Assembly: GCA_036583965.1 (NCBI GenBank)
Contig: JAZBQD010000021.1
Span: 17,589,266 to 17,653,265, forward strand
DNA: 64,000 bases
Direction: 5' to 3'
Origin: Prunella strophiata
Lineage: Eukaryota > Chordata > Aves > Passeriformes > Prunellidae
Shown here: in pieces, positions 24,417 to 35,998 of the stretch
Numbering within the stretch: the stretch's first letter is position 1
How the letters are laid out: the number at the start of each line of letters is the position of its first letter
The notes under the pieces: model-generated
Databases searched by the model: none
Told to the model about the DNA's origin: nothing
What the model saw: only the letters and a program-made list of their open reading frames with translations
Made by a program: the position numbers and the translations under genes

Positions 24417-27400
24417 GTGCCACTTGGACACTTCAGCCTGCACATGTCAGTGTGAAAAACTCCAAGCAACTCCTATTACCTTTGGATAAACTTTTAAATT
24501 TAAGATCACTTTAAGATTGCTTATCTGAGGGAAGCTAACTAAAGACTGAATTCAAATTAATTTGGTATTTTTTGCCTGATTTCCTGTACCCAAACCTCTG
24601 CAGATGCAACCAAAATTCAAAGTCGAACTCATCAAAACTCAAGAGTTTTGCTCTGTTCCATTTCTTGTGTCTTTGTTTGAAACTCAGCAGCACTTTGTAG
24701 ACTTTAATGAGAATTCTGGTTCAAAGGCAGACTCAGGCTGGCTCACACATTACATGCTCCAGCTGGAATATCTCAGAACATGCTATTCTTGGTGACAAGG
24801 GACGCTCATTTTCCTGCAGAAAAGTGGGCAAGTTGTAGGTAGTACAATTTAAATTGTGCTGGATTTTGTAATTCTCTGATGGTTCAATTCTGTCATCCTT
24901 GTTCACTCTGAACAGCAGCTTAATTTGAATTTAGTCAAGTGATTCAATGGGGAAGCATTTGCAAGGGAAATATTATTTAATGCAATGTCACAGCAAGATC
25001 AGGAGGCCTCTCCACTCACAGCTCCCAAGCTCAGGAGCTGCTGAGTTTTAACTTCTTTTGTCAGGGCCAGGATTAAGTGTGTGAGAGCTGTATTTCTTAT
25101 TTGGATTTGGATGTTTATTAGTGAGAGGAATGAGGGGTTTGTCTTTACAAACAAGCTGTGGGTCTGCTGGTAGATAAAACTAGAGAGAGCAGGTAGCACT
25201 GAGAGAGAAAAGAAACAATGGGAAGGATTCCATTGAATCTTTCCTGCCTGGTTCTCAGGGAGAGAAGAGGAGAATTCAGCAGTGGGCAGCCAGGCCCTTG
25301 CTCAGCTGCCACAGGCACTGGTGCAGAGCTTCTCTGTCCCACTCTTTCCTCCCTGGTGACACCAACACCCAGCTCCCAGCAGCAGATTTCAGATCCTCCT
25401 GATTCAACAGCTTTGCTGGATTGCTGGGAATTAATTACTAGAATTACTCTGGGAATGAAGCACATCAAACCAGAAGTTTGCCACTGAATTGAAAGAGAAC
25501 TGTAGTTACTGCATTTAACTAAATGGTCTGGAGGACTGGGGCTATCTTTCTCTCGGTGAAACAAAACAACTTCCAGATTACTATCAGCTGAAATTGTCTC
25601 ATTAGAGATAAGGAACCTATCAGCATGGACAAAATTAGCAGGATTTGTCTCCCCAGCACAGGCTGATTAAAGACCTCCCCCTGCAGGGACAGCAGGGAGG
25701 GATTTTATCTGCTTGTGGGCATAGCTGATGGAATTGGACATGGGGGCAAGAACAAAACCCACAAACCCTTCTGCATTCCAACATGCTCAGAGCCTGCTCC
25801 TGGCTGAGCCCTGCTCCTGTCACAGACCTGCAGTGCCCTGGGGTGACAAACACACCCCAAGGCAGCAGAGAGCCTCTGTGCCTGAATACATCTGTTTAAT
25901 GTGCTGCCAGCCCTAAATTATCACACAGTCATTGCAGGTTCCCCTAGCCCGTGATGATCCATGAGCATACCTGAAGGCAGGTAATTAAGAATCCGAATTA
26001 GAATTTTTATTTCTGGCTGTTAATTTCAGTCTGAGTTGACAGAGGATGTGTTATAGAGTTAAAAGTGAAAATAAAAACAAACAGTCCTTGTGAGTGAGCC
26101 AGCAGAAAACTCCTAGCTGGATTTTTTTTTTTCTAATTTCTACAGAAATCTTTGTTGAAACTGCTTAAAAAATAAGCAGAAGAAGGGGGAGGAAGTCAGA
26201 TTTAGAATTAACAATGCTAAAATTGTATTTGCTGAGTTTGCACCTGTTCATGTTACCATTCCATACCTTAGCCTTCCTCTTCATAAATCTGATTCCTCTT
26301 ATCATTTGTACCCTGCAAAGCCTCCAAGTCACTCATGTGCTGCTCCAGAGAACAAGACCACAATCTGTGTCATCTCCCAGGAACACAGAGCAGACAATAG
26401 AAATAATAAAGAATGCAATTCCATCAGGAGAGGCTGCAGTGCACAAGGAGATGCAGCAACACCCCCTGTGCTCAGGAGCTCCTCACAGGTAACCCAGGAT
26501 CCCACTGATGAGTGGGATTGCTGGAGACACTTTTTGTATGTAAAGAGAATAACCTGAGCTTTTCCCTTGCCATTCAAATAAATATGAAGCTTTAACCCTG
26601 ATAATATTAAGAATTAATTCAGCCACAGCTCTCTGAAGCAAGCATACAACTTTAAAAAAAACCCTAAAATCTTTTTCTTAGAGATGCAAGATATTATTGC
26701 AGATCACCAAAGAGAATAATATATTTAACCCATATACCCAAAATACATTCAAATCACAGTAGAAAAGCATTCATGTGAAATCCTTCTACTTGAGTCATTA
26801 TTTTTCACTTAGAAATGGCACTTTTTCTTTGGATCCTGACTATTCCCTCTGACTTAATCAGTGGGTCTTGTGGGAAACAAAGGAATGAAGCTGTGGTCAA
26901 GGGCTCTTCAGGCTGGGAAAGAATAGAATTTATAATCTGAAAATCTAAGATGCTTGACACACTCAGTCTTTGCAAAAAGAAAATTTTAAACTGATGGCAA
27001 AAAGCAGAGATTGCAAAGTGAACCCCCTTGCTGAAGTTCAGCTGCTCCAGTAAAATACAGAATATAGGGAACAAGAGACAAAATTCTTCAGCCCAAAGAA
27101 TGAAGAATCCTGATTTTGCTGCAGACAAACCTGGACAAAAATGTGAAAACAGCTCCTGGAGAAAGGATTGCTCCAATGGAAATAAGAGAGTGAACAGTAA
27201 TACACAGCTCCTGAGGAAAACTGGGAGTTTATCCATGGAGTGATTCCCTCAGAATTCACCCCCACCCCTGCTGTACTGCTCTGTGGTCTGACAGCCATTC
27301 TGTTTCATGGTTGTTCATCCATTATGTTTCAGGAATTTAGGTCTCAAAATGCATTTTTCAGCCTGCAGTGCAAAGATTCCTCTAGAATCAGCTCCCTGAC

Positions 27401-27678
27401 AAACAAGGGCAGAGAAATTTCCAAGTGCAGAACCATCCCAGCCTCATACTTTCACATCAACCTCTTCCTCAGCTCTAGGCTCCTCTGAATTCCTCCACGT
27501 GTATTATGGCCTGGTAACTGCTGATTAATCCTTCTTTAACCTTTTTTTAAAGGGAAATTTAAGCCTTAACAAAAAGGTTTTATTCTTAATGGATCCTGGT
27601 AATTTTTTTTCAAACCATTTGAGAAAGCTGGTTTTTTTAGGTTTGGGGATGTCAGCATCCCAAAATTGCCATTTCCAG

Positions 27679-27716
27679 GCATTTATTTGAAAAGAACACT
27701 CTTTTCAAATAAATGC
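27679..27716. repeat. perfect 17-bp inverted repeat with a 4-nt loop
   Basis: The arms GCATTTATTTGAAAAGA (27679-27695) and TCTTTTCAAATAAATGC (27700-27716) are exact reverse complements around ACAC. The stem stops abruptly at a G/A mismatch. There are no terminator or miRNA-precursor features: the loop is tiny and the stem short. Such a perfect dyad suggests a recent templated event such as fold-back synthesis, or a protein-binding palindrome. Confidence 0.95.
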
Positions 27717-28119
27717 ACCTGTGGATCTGCAACTCAGAACTTGTGCACATTTCAGAAATGGGAACAAGAACAGCCATGAGCTCAACGCCCACAGACAAAT
27801 ACTGCACCAGGTTCAGAACCTCCACAATAAGGATATTCTGGTGTACTTTCTCCAAAGGATGTTCTTTTCTAACATTTAGACTTCTACTACCTTGTCAGCT
27901 GCTCTTGATGCTTCCCTGGAAAAGGGTGGTGGCAAAGAGGAAAAAGCAGGATCAGCACAAACCCAAGGGATGGGAACAGGGATCTCAAAACCATCACCAG
28001 AATCTGAAGAGAGAGAGGCCAGTCAAATGAACACCACATGCTGATAATCTGTATTTTGTCACAATGTTAGCCAGAATCTGTGGATTGTTCCACCTAAAAT
28101 CATAGAGATGGCAGGAGGA

Positions 28120-28392
28120 GCTCCACAGAATTCACAGAACTATCAGGTTGGAAGAGACCTTCAAGATCATGGAGTCCAACCCAGCCCAAACACCTCAACT
28201 AAACCCTGGCACCCAGTGCCCCATCCAGGCTTTGTTAAACACACCCAGGGATGGTGACTCCACGACCTCTCTGGGCAGAACATTCCAGAACTTTATCACT
28301 CTTTCTGTAAAAAACTTTTTCCTAATATCCAGCCTGTATTTCCCCTGGCACAGCTTGGGACTGTGTGCTCTGGTTCTGTCAGTGCTGCCATG
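28120..28392 (-). mobile_element. CR1 LINE 3' fragment
   Basis: The + strand carries reverse-complement CR1 landmarks in order: CACAGAATTCACAGAAC, GGTTGGAAGAGACCTTCAAG, ATCATGGAGTCCAACCC, CCCAGGGATGGTGACTCCAC, CTCTGGGCAGAACATTCCAG, TTTTTCCTAATATCCAGCC and TGTGTGCTCTGGTTCTGTC. The element lies on the minus strand and is 5'-truncated. Open frames across it (28195-28488, minus, and 28148-28453, plus) are remnants or chance, not an intact reverse transcriptase. Confidence 0.93.
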
Positions 28393-30879
28393 TTGCTCCC
28401 ACTCTGTCCTGGTCTGCATGAGATGTGAAAAACTGAAAAAAATCCAAGAATGAATTGGAAACTGGCCCAAAAATGAGAATTCTTGCAACCAGAAGAGTGG
28501 AAGTGTTATTGTTGCTGCTGGGATCTGAAAGGCAATGGCTGTTCCTCCTTTCCACCCACTTCTCTATCATCCCTGCCCAGCTGGAATCAGAGCACAGAGC
28601 TCCACATTCCTTGGAACACCAACACTTCTGTCCCTTTGAATTCTTTCTGTGTGCCACTCATCTGCACCACTGAGCCCCTTCCAGAGGTGCATCTGCCTCA
28701 AAGCAGCAAAAAAAACCCACAAAATTAATAAGAAAGCTGGGAGCTTCTGACAAGTTTTGCAGCCCAGCCTGGCAGATGCAAGATTTCCTGATAATCATCA
28801 AAACAGTTGGATCCTTTCAGGAGCTTATCTGAGCCAAACAGAACCTGGGGCCCTTCTGAGGTTTGTCCTGCTCTGGTGAGAATGGCCTTCAGACAATCAT
28901 TGTATTTGGAAAGCAATTTTCTTTGTTGTGCTGGGAGCAGCAGCCAGCAGAGTGAGGAGCCTGCACCCCTGTGCCATATCACCCAGGCTCATGTGTTTGC
29001 TTTTTCAGCCTCTGCTGTTTGATCCTCTGCAGTGGATTCTCTGCAGATACAAAAAATTTACCAGTGGCACCAGGGAATTTGTACAAATGAAACAGAGGAG
29101 ACGAGACAAATTATTAAAAAGAGTACCCAGGGATGGGATTTCTCTGCTAAAGGCTAAATAATGTTAATTTCCTAGAAACTGATCCAACCTTTCTACTCAT
29201 GGCTCAGCTCTGCAGGCAGCACATCTGTTTGTCCTGGGCTTGGGAAGGACTTGGCATCCTTCCTCCTGTGGTCAGCAGGGTGTCTAGAAACTGATGCTTT
29301 GCTTGATGTGGCAAGCTACAGGGTTCCAAGAATAATGATGGCTGAAACATTACCCAGGGAATAAACATTTTTTTTTCTTTTCTTTTTTCCCTTTCTTCCT
29401 CCTCATGATAAAGCCTATCTTGTGAAATTTAGGGCAGCTCTTTTATAATTTATAGATAGTAGCCTGGTATCTTATCAGGGAATAAGACATGAATGAGTGT
29501 ACAGCTTGTCTTTCTTTCACTAATCAGCTTTTCAGCCTGTCCATCAGGTTCCAGCCAAATTTGAGGGGGAAAAGTTTAAAAGACACAGAATACCTGCAAG
29601 CTTTATAAGAAGAAGCAGAAAGAGAGAGAGGTTATGAAGGTTATCCACTGAGAAAAAGGCTGCACTCTGAGCAAGACCTCTCCTGGACTCCAGGTCACCT
29701 ACTCTGAAAGCTTCTCTCACCTCCAATGGACCATCTAAAGCACCCCAAGAATTTGCTCCAAGCAGACTCTGATGTCTGATCAGGGCTGTGACCACAATGA
29801 AACATTTAAAATAAAAGAAGAAAGTCATCTAGATCAATGAACCCTAGACCCAAACACGGGAAGGCAGGAATTCCTTGTATTCTCTACCCATGCAGGTCCC
29901 TGCTGGAGTTTTTTGACCAAACTTTTGCAAAGAGCAGTTTGAGCTCATGTGGAGCTCTGGCTCTCAGCTCTGGCAGCACATTCCCTCCTGGAGCTTCTCT
30001 CTTTCTCCTGTCTGTGCACTGAGAGCACTCACTCCAGGAGAGGGCACCAAGTCCAGCCCTCACTCCAGTGCAGCTAAAATCTGAATTGCCAGAGAAAAGG
30101 GATGGGTCTGAGCATCCTGAGAGAGAAAGAGCAGATTTCTGCTATTGCAAGAGACCACAGGGAGCTCTGAGAGCACCACCCATGGCCATCCATGGATCCA
30201 GAGCTGCACCAGAGCACAGGGAAGGAGTGGAGACTGAAATGCTGAGGTGGGATGTGATGGGAGAGGGGCTGAGTGACAATTTCCTGCAGCAGTGGGGCTG
30301 TGTAAGTGTGGATCACACCTCAGATGCACACTGACACCCCTCATCCCCCACGGATCAGTGGCTCCAAGGACAGGGATGATGCTGTCTGTGAAAGGCACAG
30401 CCCCTGGCAGCTGTCAGCACAGCCAGTGCTATTCTTCCTCCTCATCCCAGGTATCAAGCAGCCAGCAAGCAACTATTTGATTGTGGTCACTATTTACCTG
30501 AGAAATGTATGCAATGGAGGCTGGGATGTAGCTGGCTTTTCACTTCACTCTCCATTCCCAAAGCCCAGCCAATGGAAAACAATTTTATTTTTACACTGCC
30601 CTGACATCCAGCTGCCCAGCATGGGACACACATTTCTCTGGCAAGAAGCTGATAAGAAATTTGTACACTGGTGCATGAAATGAAAATAAAACAAGGCTGA
30701 AATTCACCCAGCAAAGCAGGAGTCAGCTCAGGGGCTCGCTGCATCCATGTGAAGATACATTTGGAGCTTCAACTCACAGAAAAGCAAAGACCACATGTAA
30801 TTAAAATCTGCACCAGGGAGTTTATGCCTGTCACACCAAAGTATCACCAGCAGTAGATTCTGCACCTCTTTGAGGAGAA
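28393..30879. other. unique noncoding DNA
   Basis: No gene is recognised. A T-run lies at 29370-29395. The 29430-29520 stretch is AT-rich and could be conserved. Overlapping frames near 30060-30400 have no domain and no splice context. Confidence 0.55.
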
Positions 30880-31375
30880 CAAAAGGTTCCTTTTGACCTC
30901 AAAGATTCCCTTCCGCCTCAAAAGGTTCCCTTTGACCTCAAAAGGTTCCCTTCCACCTTAAAGGTTCCCTTCCACCTCAAAAGGTTCCCTTCCACCTTAA
31001 AGGTTCCCTTCCACCTCAAAAGGTTCCCTTCCACCTTAAAGGTTCCCTTCCACCTCAAAAGGTTCCCTTTGACCTCAAAAGGTTCCCTTTGACCTCAAAA
31101 GGTTCCCTTCCACCTCAAAAGGTTCCCTTCCACCTCAAAAGGTTCCCTTTGACCTCAAAAGGTTCCTTTTGACCTCAAAATATTCCCTTCCACCTCAAAA
31201 GGTTCCCTTCCACCTCAAAAGGTTCCCTTTGACCTCAAAAGGTTCCTTTTGACCTCAAAATATTCCCTTCCACCTCAAAAGGTTCCTTTTGACCTCAAAA
31301 GGTTCCCTTCCACCTCAAAGGTTCCCTTCCACCTTAAAGTTTCCCTTCCACCTCAAAATATTCCCTTCCACCTCA
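30880..31375 (+). repeat. 20-bp minisatellite (AAAAGGTTCCCTTCCACCTC type), about 24 copies
   Basis: The units are 19-21 bp and come in variants: TTCCACCTC, TTCCACCTTA (one base shorter) and TTTGACCTC or TTTTGACCTC, with AAAATATTC replacing AAAAGGTTC in some copies. The variants are ordered. The left part alternates a TTA and a TCA type with a period of about 39 bp, and the right part repeats an 80-bp four-unit block twice (about 31107-31186 and 31187-31266). Nine units contain TGACCT, the complement of the nuclear-receptor half-site AGGTCA. No function is shown. Confidence 0.95.
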
Positions 31376-34300
31376 GCCTACCTGCAGCAGCTGCTGTTGG
31401 AAGCTCGTGGCTGCCTGAAGCACATCACTGTTTTAAAGGTGTGAACAATTTCTAGAGCCAAAACTCACCTACAATGTGCCTCTTTGGTGATAATTGCTGT
31501 TGTCACTGGGAGCACTGAGTCTGGAGATCACGAGTGAATGCAAAGGAGGCTGTAAAGTCTTGGCAGCAGCTGTTGAAGCACTGTGAGGACTTGCTGGGCA
31601 ACTGCTGCTGGCTGCACGGGGGCCAAAAATTGCTCTTCAGAACTGAAAGAGGCCCTTTAGCAGAGAGGCACTGGAGGAGAGCCCAAGCAGCACTGCTAGC
31701 AGCAATTAGCATCAGCTGCTGTACACAAATGGAGCTTGCAGAGGAGTTTGTTGGCCTGAAAAAGTTCGTTTTAGATTGACAATTCATCATTTAACTGTGG
31801 CAATTTTTAATCCCTTCACTTTGATTTTCCTGTGTTTTCAATTAATCCATCCTGTTAGTGGTCATCTGAACTGTCAGGGTTAATCAAAAGTGGGGTCAGA
31901 AAGGATCACCTTCAGAAATACAATCACAGAAAGTTTCAGAGAAGGATGGGTTTTACCACCCCTGTGCCACCACCCCACAGCAATTTATCCATCTTCCTGT
32001 CTCAGCCCATCTCCTGAAATACATGAGGCACAGCCTGGAATTGCATTTTAGCAGCAGGTTGGAGTAATAGATGCTAAAGGAACAGTGACATTCCTGATGT
32101 GTGATGCTCTGTGCACCACAGGGAGCTGAAATCTCACTTTGTGTGCCTTATGGCAAGCCATAAATTCCTGGCTTTATGTGCTGATGTAAAAACCCCTTTA
32201 ACAAATCCATTGGAGCTGACTGCCTGGATCAATGTTATGACAGGCAATAGGCTCCCAACAGCATTCCTGTGAGGAAACATCCACACACCCTGATTCAGGG
32301 GTGTATGTTAATTTAATATGTTCATGAGAGCACCTGTTAGAGGGAGAGATTCCTGTTTCCAGCTCAGGATCCATCCAGCAGCTGGAAAAGGAGAAATTCT
32401 GTTTCCAGCACAGCTGCCCTGAGCACTCTCCTCAAACTCTGGATGTTCTGGGCAGTAAATGCTGCTTTTTGTGTCTGTGTTGCACATTTTTGAGAGTGGA
32501 ATTCATCACTGCTCTTGCGTGCTCAGAGACACAAGGTGGAAATACAGATGAAATACACTGATAGCTTTGAGAGACAACAGAGCAGGAATCATCCTGCATC
32601 ACAACTAAGTAGCACACTAGAATTTTATCATCAAATGTGCAAAGGAATGCCAGGAAAATCATCTCACTGTGGTGGTTTTAAGTGTATGCATGACTGCATG
32701 CACCAAAGAGGGCCTTTGATGTAAAGGCATTTAGATAAGGAAAACATGAAGGATGGACATGCACTGACAGCTACACACACTGAATATTTAGATTATTGTA
32801 ACCCAAGTATTCAGGCCTCATTCCATCAATTTGGCAATTAATTTGCATGCACAAAGTTTTACTGGCATTTGAAAACCCAGCACTCTGAAGGAAGAAAAAA
32901 ATTGTGAGCTTTGAGATATTCAGGCAAAATCACACAAGTATTAATTAATAATCACCCAACAACAAGCCACAGAAACACATAGCTACATAAGAAGAAAAAC
33001 TGCTCAAATTAGCTGAGTATTACAGTGTTTGTAGAAAAGGGATGGGAGTTGAAGATACTCCCAAATGGGTGCAGAATATCTGTGAATTTAACACAGGTGC
33101 CTTTCGAGGTGGCTGCAAGGGAAAAAATAATAAAGTGGGATTTTTATCAGAGTGCTCAACATTTCTGTGCTTAGAAAAAGTCTTGAAAGCCCTGGTTTTG
33201 TGGTGGATTTAGCTCTCAGGAAAAAGGCTTGGAGAGAACTTTGATCTTTGCCACAAATCCTGCAAAGAGGTGACCTTCCATTGCTGTGCAGGGGCAGTGG
33301 AAGCAGCTCTGCCAGGTCAGAGGGCAGCAGGTGAGGCTGTTCCCTCAGAACAAACCATCCTGACCCAAAGCAATGCCAAGTTCAAAGCCAGGGCTTTTCT
33401 CAACCATGTGAAACTCAGGAGGGTTTTCCAGCCTGAGGGACCATGCACGTTGTTCCAACAGCTTCCAGAGGTGCTGCCCTCACTGCCAGGACATCATCCA
33501 TCTGAGCAAGCAGCTCCCTGCTTCAGATATCTGTTGGTTCAGCACATAAAACACTAAATGAGGCCAAGGACTCAACACAGGAATTAATGTACAATCCAGG
33601 GATAATTGTGTGCTGCACTGAGACCTGGTGTTAATGGGGAATATTGATGTTGTGGATGAAATGAAATGAAATGCTTTCCCCACCACCATTTAACCACTCT
33701 CCCCAAGCTTGCCCTCTGCCTGACATGGATTAAAGCCCTAAGTTAATTGTCACAACATTAATCCAGCTCTTTGCCCAATTACATAGCTCCTTGAATCATT
33801 AGGGCTCTGATGAACTGGAAAACTGCAGTGTGGAAGCCCCAAATTTCCCAGCTGCAGGTTCTCAAACAGGAGAGGAAAAGGAGACACAAACCAATTACAC
33901 ACTGCAGAATTATGGTGCCTTTCCAGACCCAAAGACAGACAGCTGCCATCCCCCAATTTCTCTGCTGCTTTCCTGTCTTCAGGAGATGAATCCACATGTG
34001 CAACCTGCTCAACCATACCAGCCAATCTAGGAGAGTGAACAGCCACCTTCCAGTGCTTCTATTTTCTGCTAATGTATTCCCATTTCCTCTGCAAAGCAAT
34101 TTATTCAGCATGAACAATTTGTAATAATGTATAGTACGTGGTCTGTGCTACATAAGCCTGTTCATAAGTAATTAATATTTTATTTAATTTTAACATTAAA
34201 TTACTTTTCTTACCCCATAAAAGATTATATTTTCCAGTTCACGGATGCAAATCTACTGATAAATAATGTAAGAAAACGTTAAAATATCAACAGATATCAG

Positions 34301-35249
34301 TTTACTACAAAATAAATTGCTTCCTTCCCCAGAGGATGTTTAATCTCAATTATTGCTCACGGAAAGCACACAGCACTAACGAGCAAGCCAAGAACAACCC
34401 AGCTCCTGCAAGCACATTTGATAACTAAACTACAATATGTTCTTAATAACCTCACCCCAACCAGGTCAAAACCACACCACATTACAAGTTTTTGTATCCT
34501 TCAGTCATCCCCCAGCCATTTCTACCCTGTGCTGCCTCTGACCCCTGAACTCCTGCATCTTTCACACACTCCCATGCTCTGAAAATTATATTACAAGTTT
34601 TTGACATGTAAGCTCAGTGCTGCAAAAGCCAATGCACCTCCTAAATTAACATTTATGTGCTCTGGCCCTAACCTTCTGACATAGGTAACTCACAGAGGAC
34701 ATGCTAATATACTGGAAATTAAGAGCTAAATATAACATTTAGGAAGTAAATAATCTGTATAAAAGCAGAGGTAAGACCCTTCCTGCCTGATGCAGAAAAA
34801 TGAGCTGCTATACCAAATCTCTGATGGAAGACAGATTGCAGATTGATTATTTTTTATTAAATAACTCCTTTCCCTCTCAACTCAAATTGTATGTATTATG
34901 CATTTGCTTCTTTTTCCTTAATGCTAATCTGTGAGAACACAGAGTCAGTGCATATATAAAAATGACCACAAAATTTTGGATATTTTTATACCAGGGTATA
35001 AACTGGAGCTAAAAGCATAACAGGTAGTTAATACAGGCATTTGTGCAACTTTAAACTGCAGCAGTTCAGACTTTCCTGTGCTGTGATTTTTGTTTACCTC
35101 TGGATTTCTGCATGAAGTTTTTCAACTTCTTACATGAAGGAACTTCATGAAAATGTTGTATATCCAAACACAGATACTGAGGGATCCCACTCCACACAGA
35201 CTGCCAGCCTTATCAGCACCCACGTTGCACAGCTGAATTTTGCCAGGCA
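31376..35249. other. unique noncoding DNA
   Basis: No gene is recognised. The 34120-34340 stretch is strongly AT-rich and non-repetitive (TAATTAATATTTTATTTAAT and similar) and could be a conserved element or matrix-attachment-like DNA. The frame at 31534-31779 (+, 81 codons) and its minus shadow have no known relatives that I can name. Confidence 0.5.
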
Positions 35250-35310
35250 CTCCATCACAATTCACAGAATCCATCACAATTCACAGAATCCATCACAATT
35301 CACAGAATCC
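35250..35310 (+). repeat. 19-bp tandem repeat, about 3 copies
   Basis: TCCATCACAATTCACAGAA is repeated three times, followed by a partial copy. The words ATCACA and CACAGAAT resemble the reverse complement of the CR1 3' terminal repeat, so this may be a CR1 tail remnant, but the body of a CR1 is not visible. Confidence 0.85.
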
Positions 35311-35781
35311 ATAGCTATCCAGAAAAGAAAATTCATTTTATGTCAACTGCAGGCAAACTTGATTAATTAGAGGCTCCAAAGATTTTTTTTTTTGCCCCCT
35401 TTTTCATCCCCTTCTGCATCTCCAAGCTGGGGTGAGCAAACCCTGTCCAGGCTCCACAGAGCCCTGGGCTTGGTCTGTGCTGATCCCCAGCCCAGGCACC
35501 ACCCTCTGAAGGTGCTTTTTCATGTCAGGGGGGTTTATACAGGGAAACAGCTTAGGAAACACTGCCATGGGTTGAATCCAAGATAAACAGATTCTGAGTA
35601 AAGCTGTCACCTTTCTCCAAGTGGCTTTGGACAAGTCACTGGGCTTCTTAGCATCTCCTCTTGAGTAATGAGGGTGGGAGCAGGACAATTGCACACATAC
35701 ACTGCTGGGAAAATGCTAGGAGTTAATTGATTTAGCACCAGCTTGTGTTCTTCTGGACTAATCTGTGCTTGGAGTGCACAG
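35311..35781. other. unique noncoding DNA
   Basis: Nothing is recognised apart from a short T-run at 35383-35393. Confidence 0.5.
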
Positions 35782-35998
35782 AAGGGAAAGAGGGGAAAGA
35801 AGAAGGAGGAAAAGAAGAAGAAGGAAAAGAAGAAGAAGGAAAAGAAGAAGAAGGAAAAGAAGAAGGAGGAAAAGAAGAAGGAAAAGAAGAAGAAGGAAAA
35901 GAAGAAGGAGGAAAAGAAGAAGAAGGAAAAGAAGAAGGAAAAGAAGAAGGAAAAGAAGAAGAAGGAAAAGAAGAAGAAGGAAAAGAAGAAGAAGGAAC
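35782..35998 (+). repeat. homopurine (GAAGAAGAAGGAAAA)n tract
   Basis: About 215 bp of pure A/G on the + strand form a 15-bp theme with 9-, 12- and 15-bp variants: AGAAGGAAAAG, AGAAGAAGGAAAAG, and AGAAGGAGGAAAAG. The tract is homopurine/homopyrimidine with mirror symmetry, the kind of sequence that can adopt intramolecular triplex DNA. Frames through it encode poly-E/K/G or poly-L/F and are not genes. Confidence 0.95.

Larger units (their letters stand above)
20206..28119. other. unique noncoding DNA
   Basis: No gene is recognised. It holds a 44-bp tandem duplication at 24311-24416 and a perfect palindrome at 27679-27716, both listed separately. Two stretches (21480-21860 and 24080-24290) are AT-rich and non-repetitive and look like conserved noncoding DNA. 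The longest frames (26805-27236, minus, 143 codons; 25145-25564, minus, 139 codons) have no recognisable domain. Confidence 0.55.

Noticed and set aside
26805..27236. 143-codon minus frame with a signal-like N-terminus
   Set aside because: The hydrophobic start is explained by T-rich composition. No domain follows, and no poly(A) or conserved motif was seen.
27679..27716. miRNA precursor or terminator hairpin
   Set aside because: The stem is 17 bp with a 4-nt loop, too short for a canonical pre-miRNA. There is no U-run, and bacterial-type terminators do not apply.
28148..28488. Overlapping frames on both strands
   Set aside because: They lie in a 5'-truncated CR1 3' end, not a gene.
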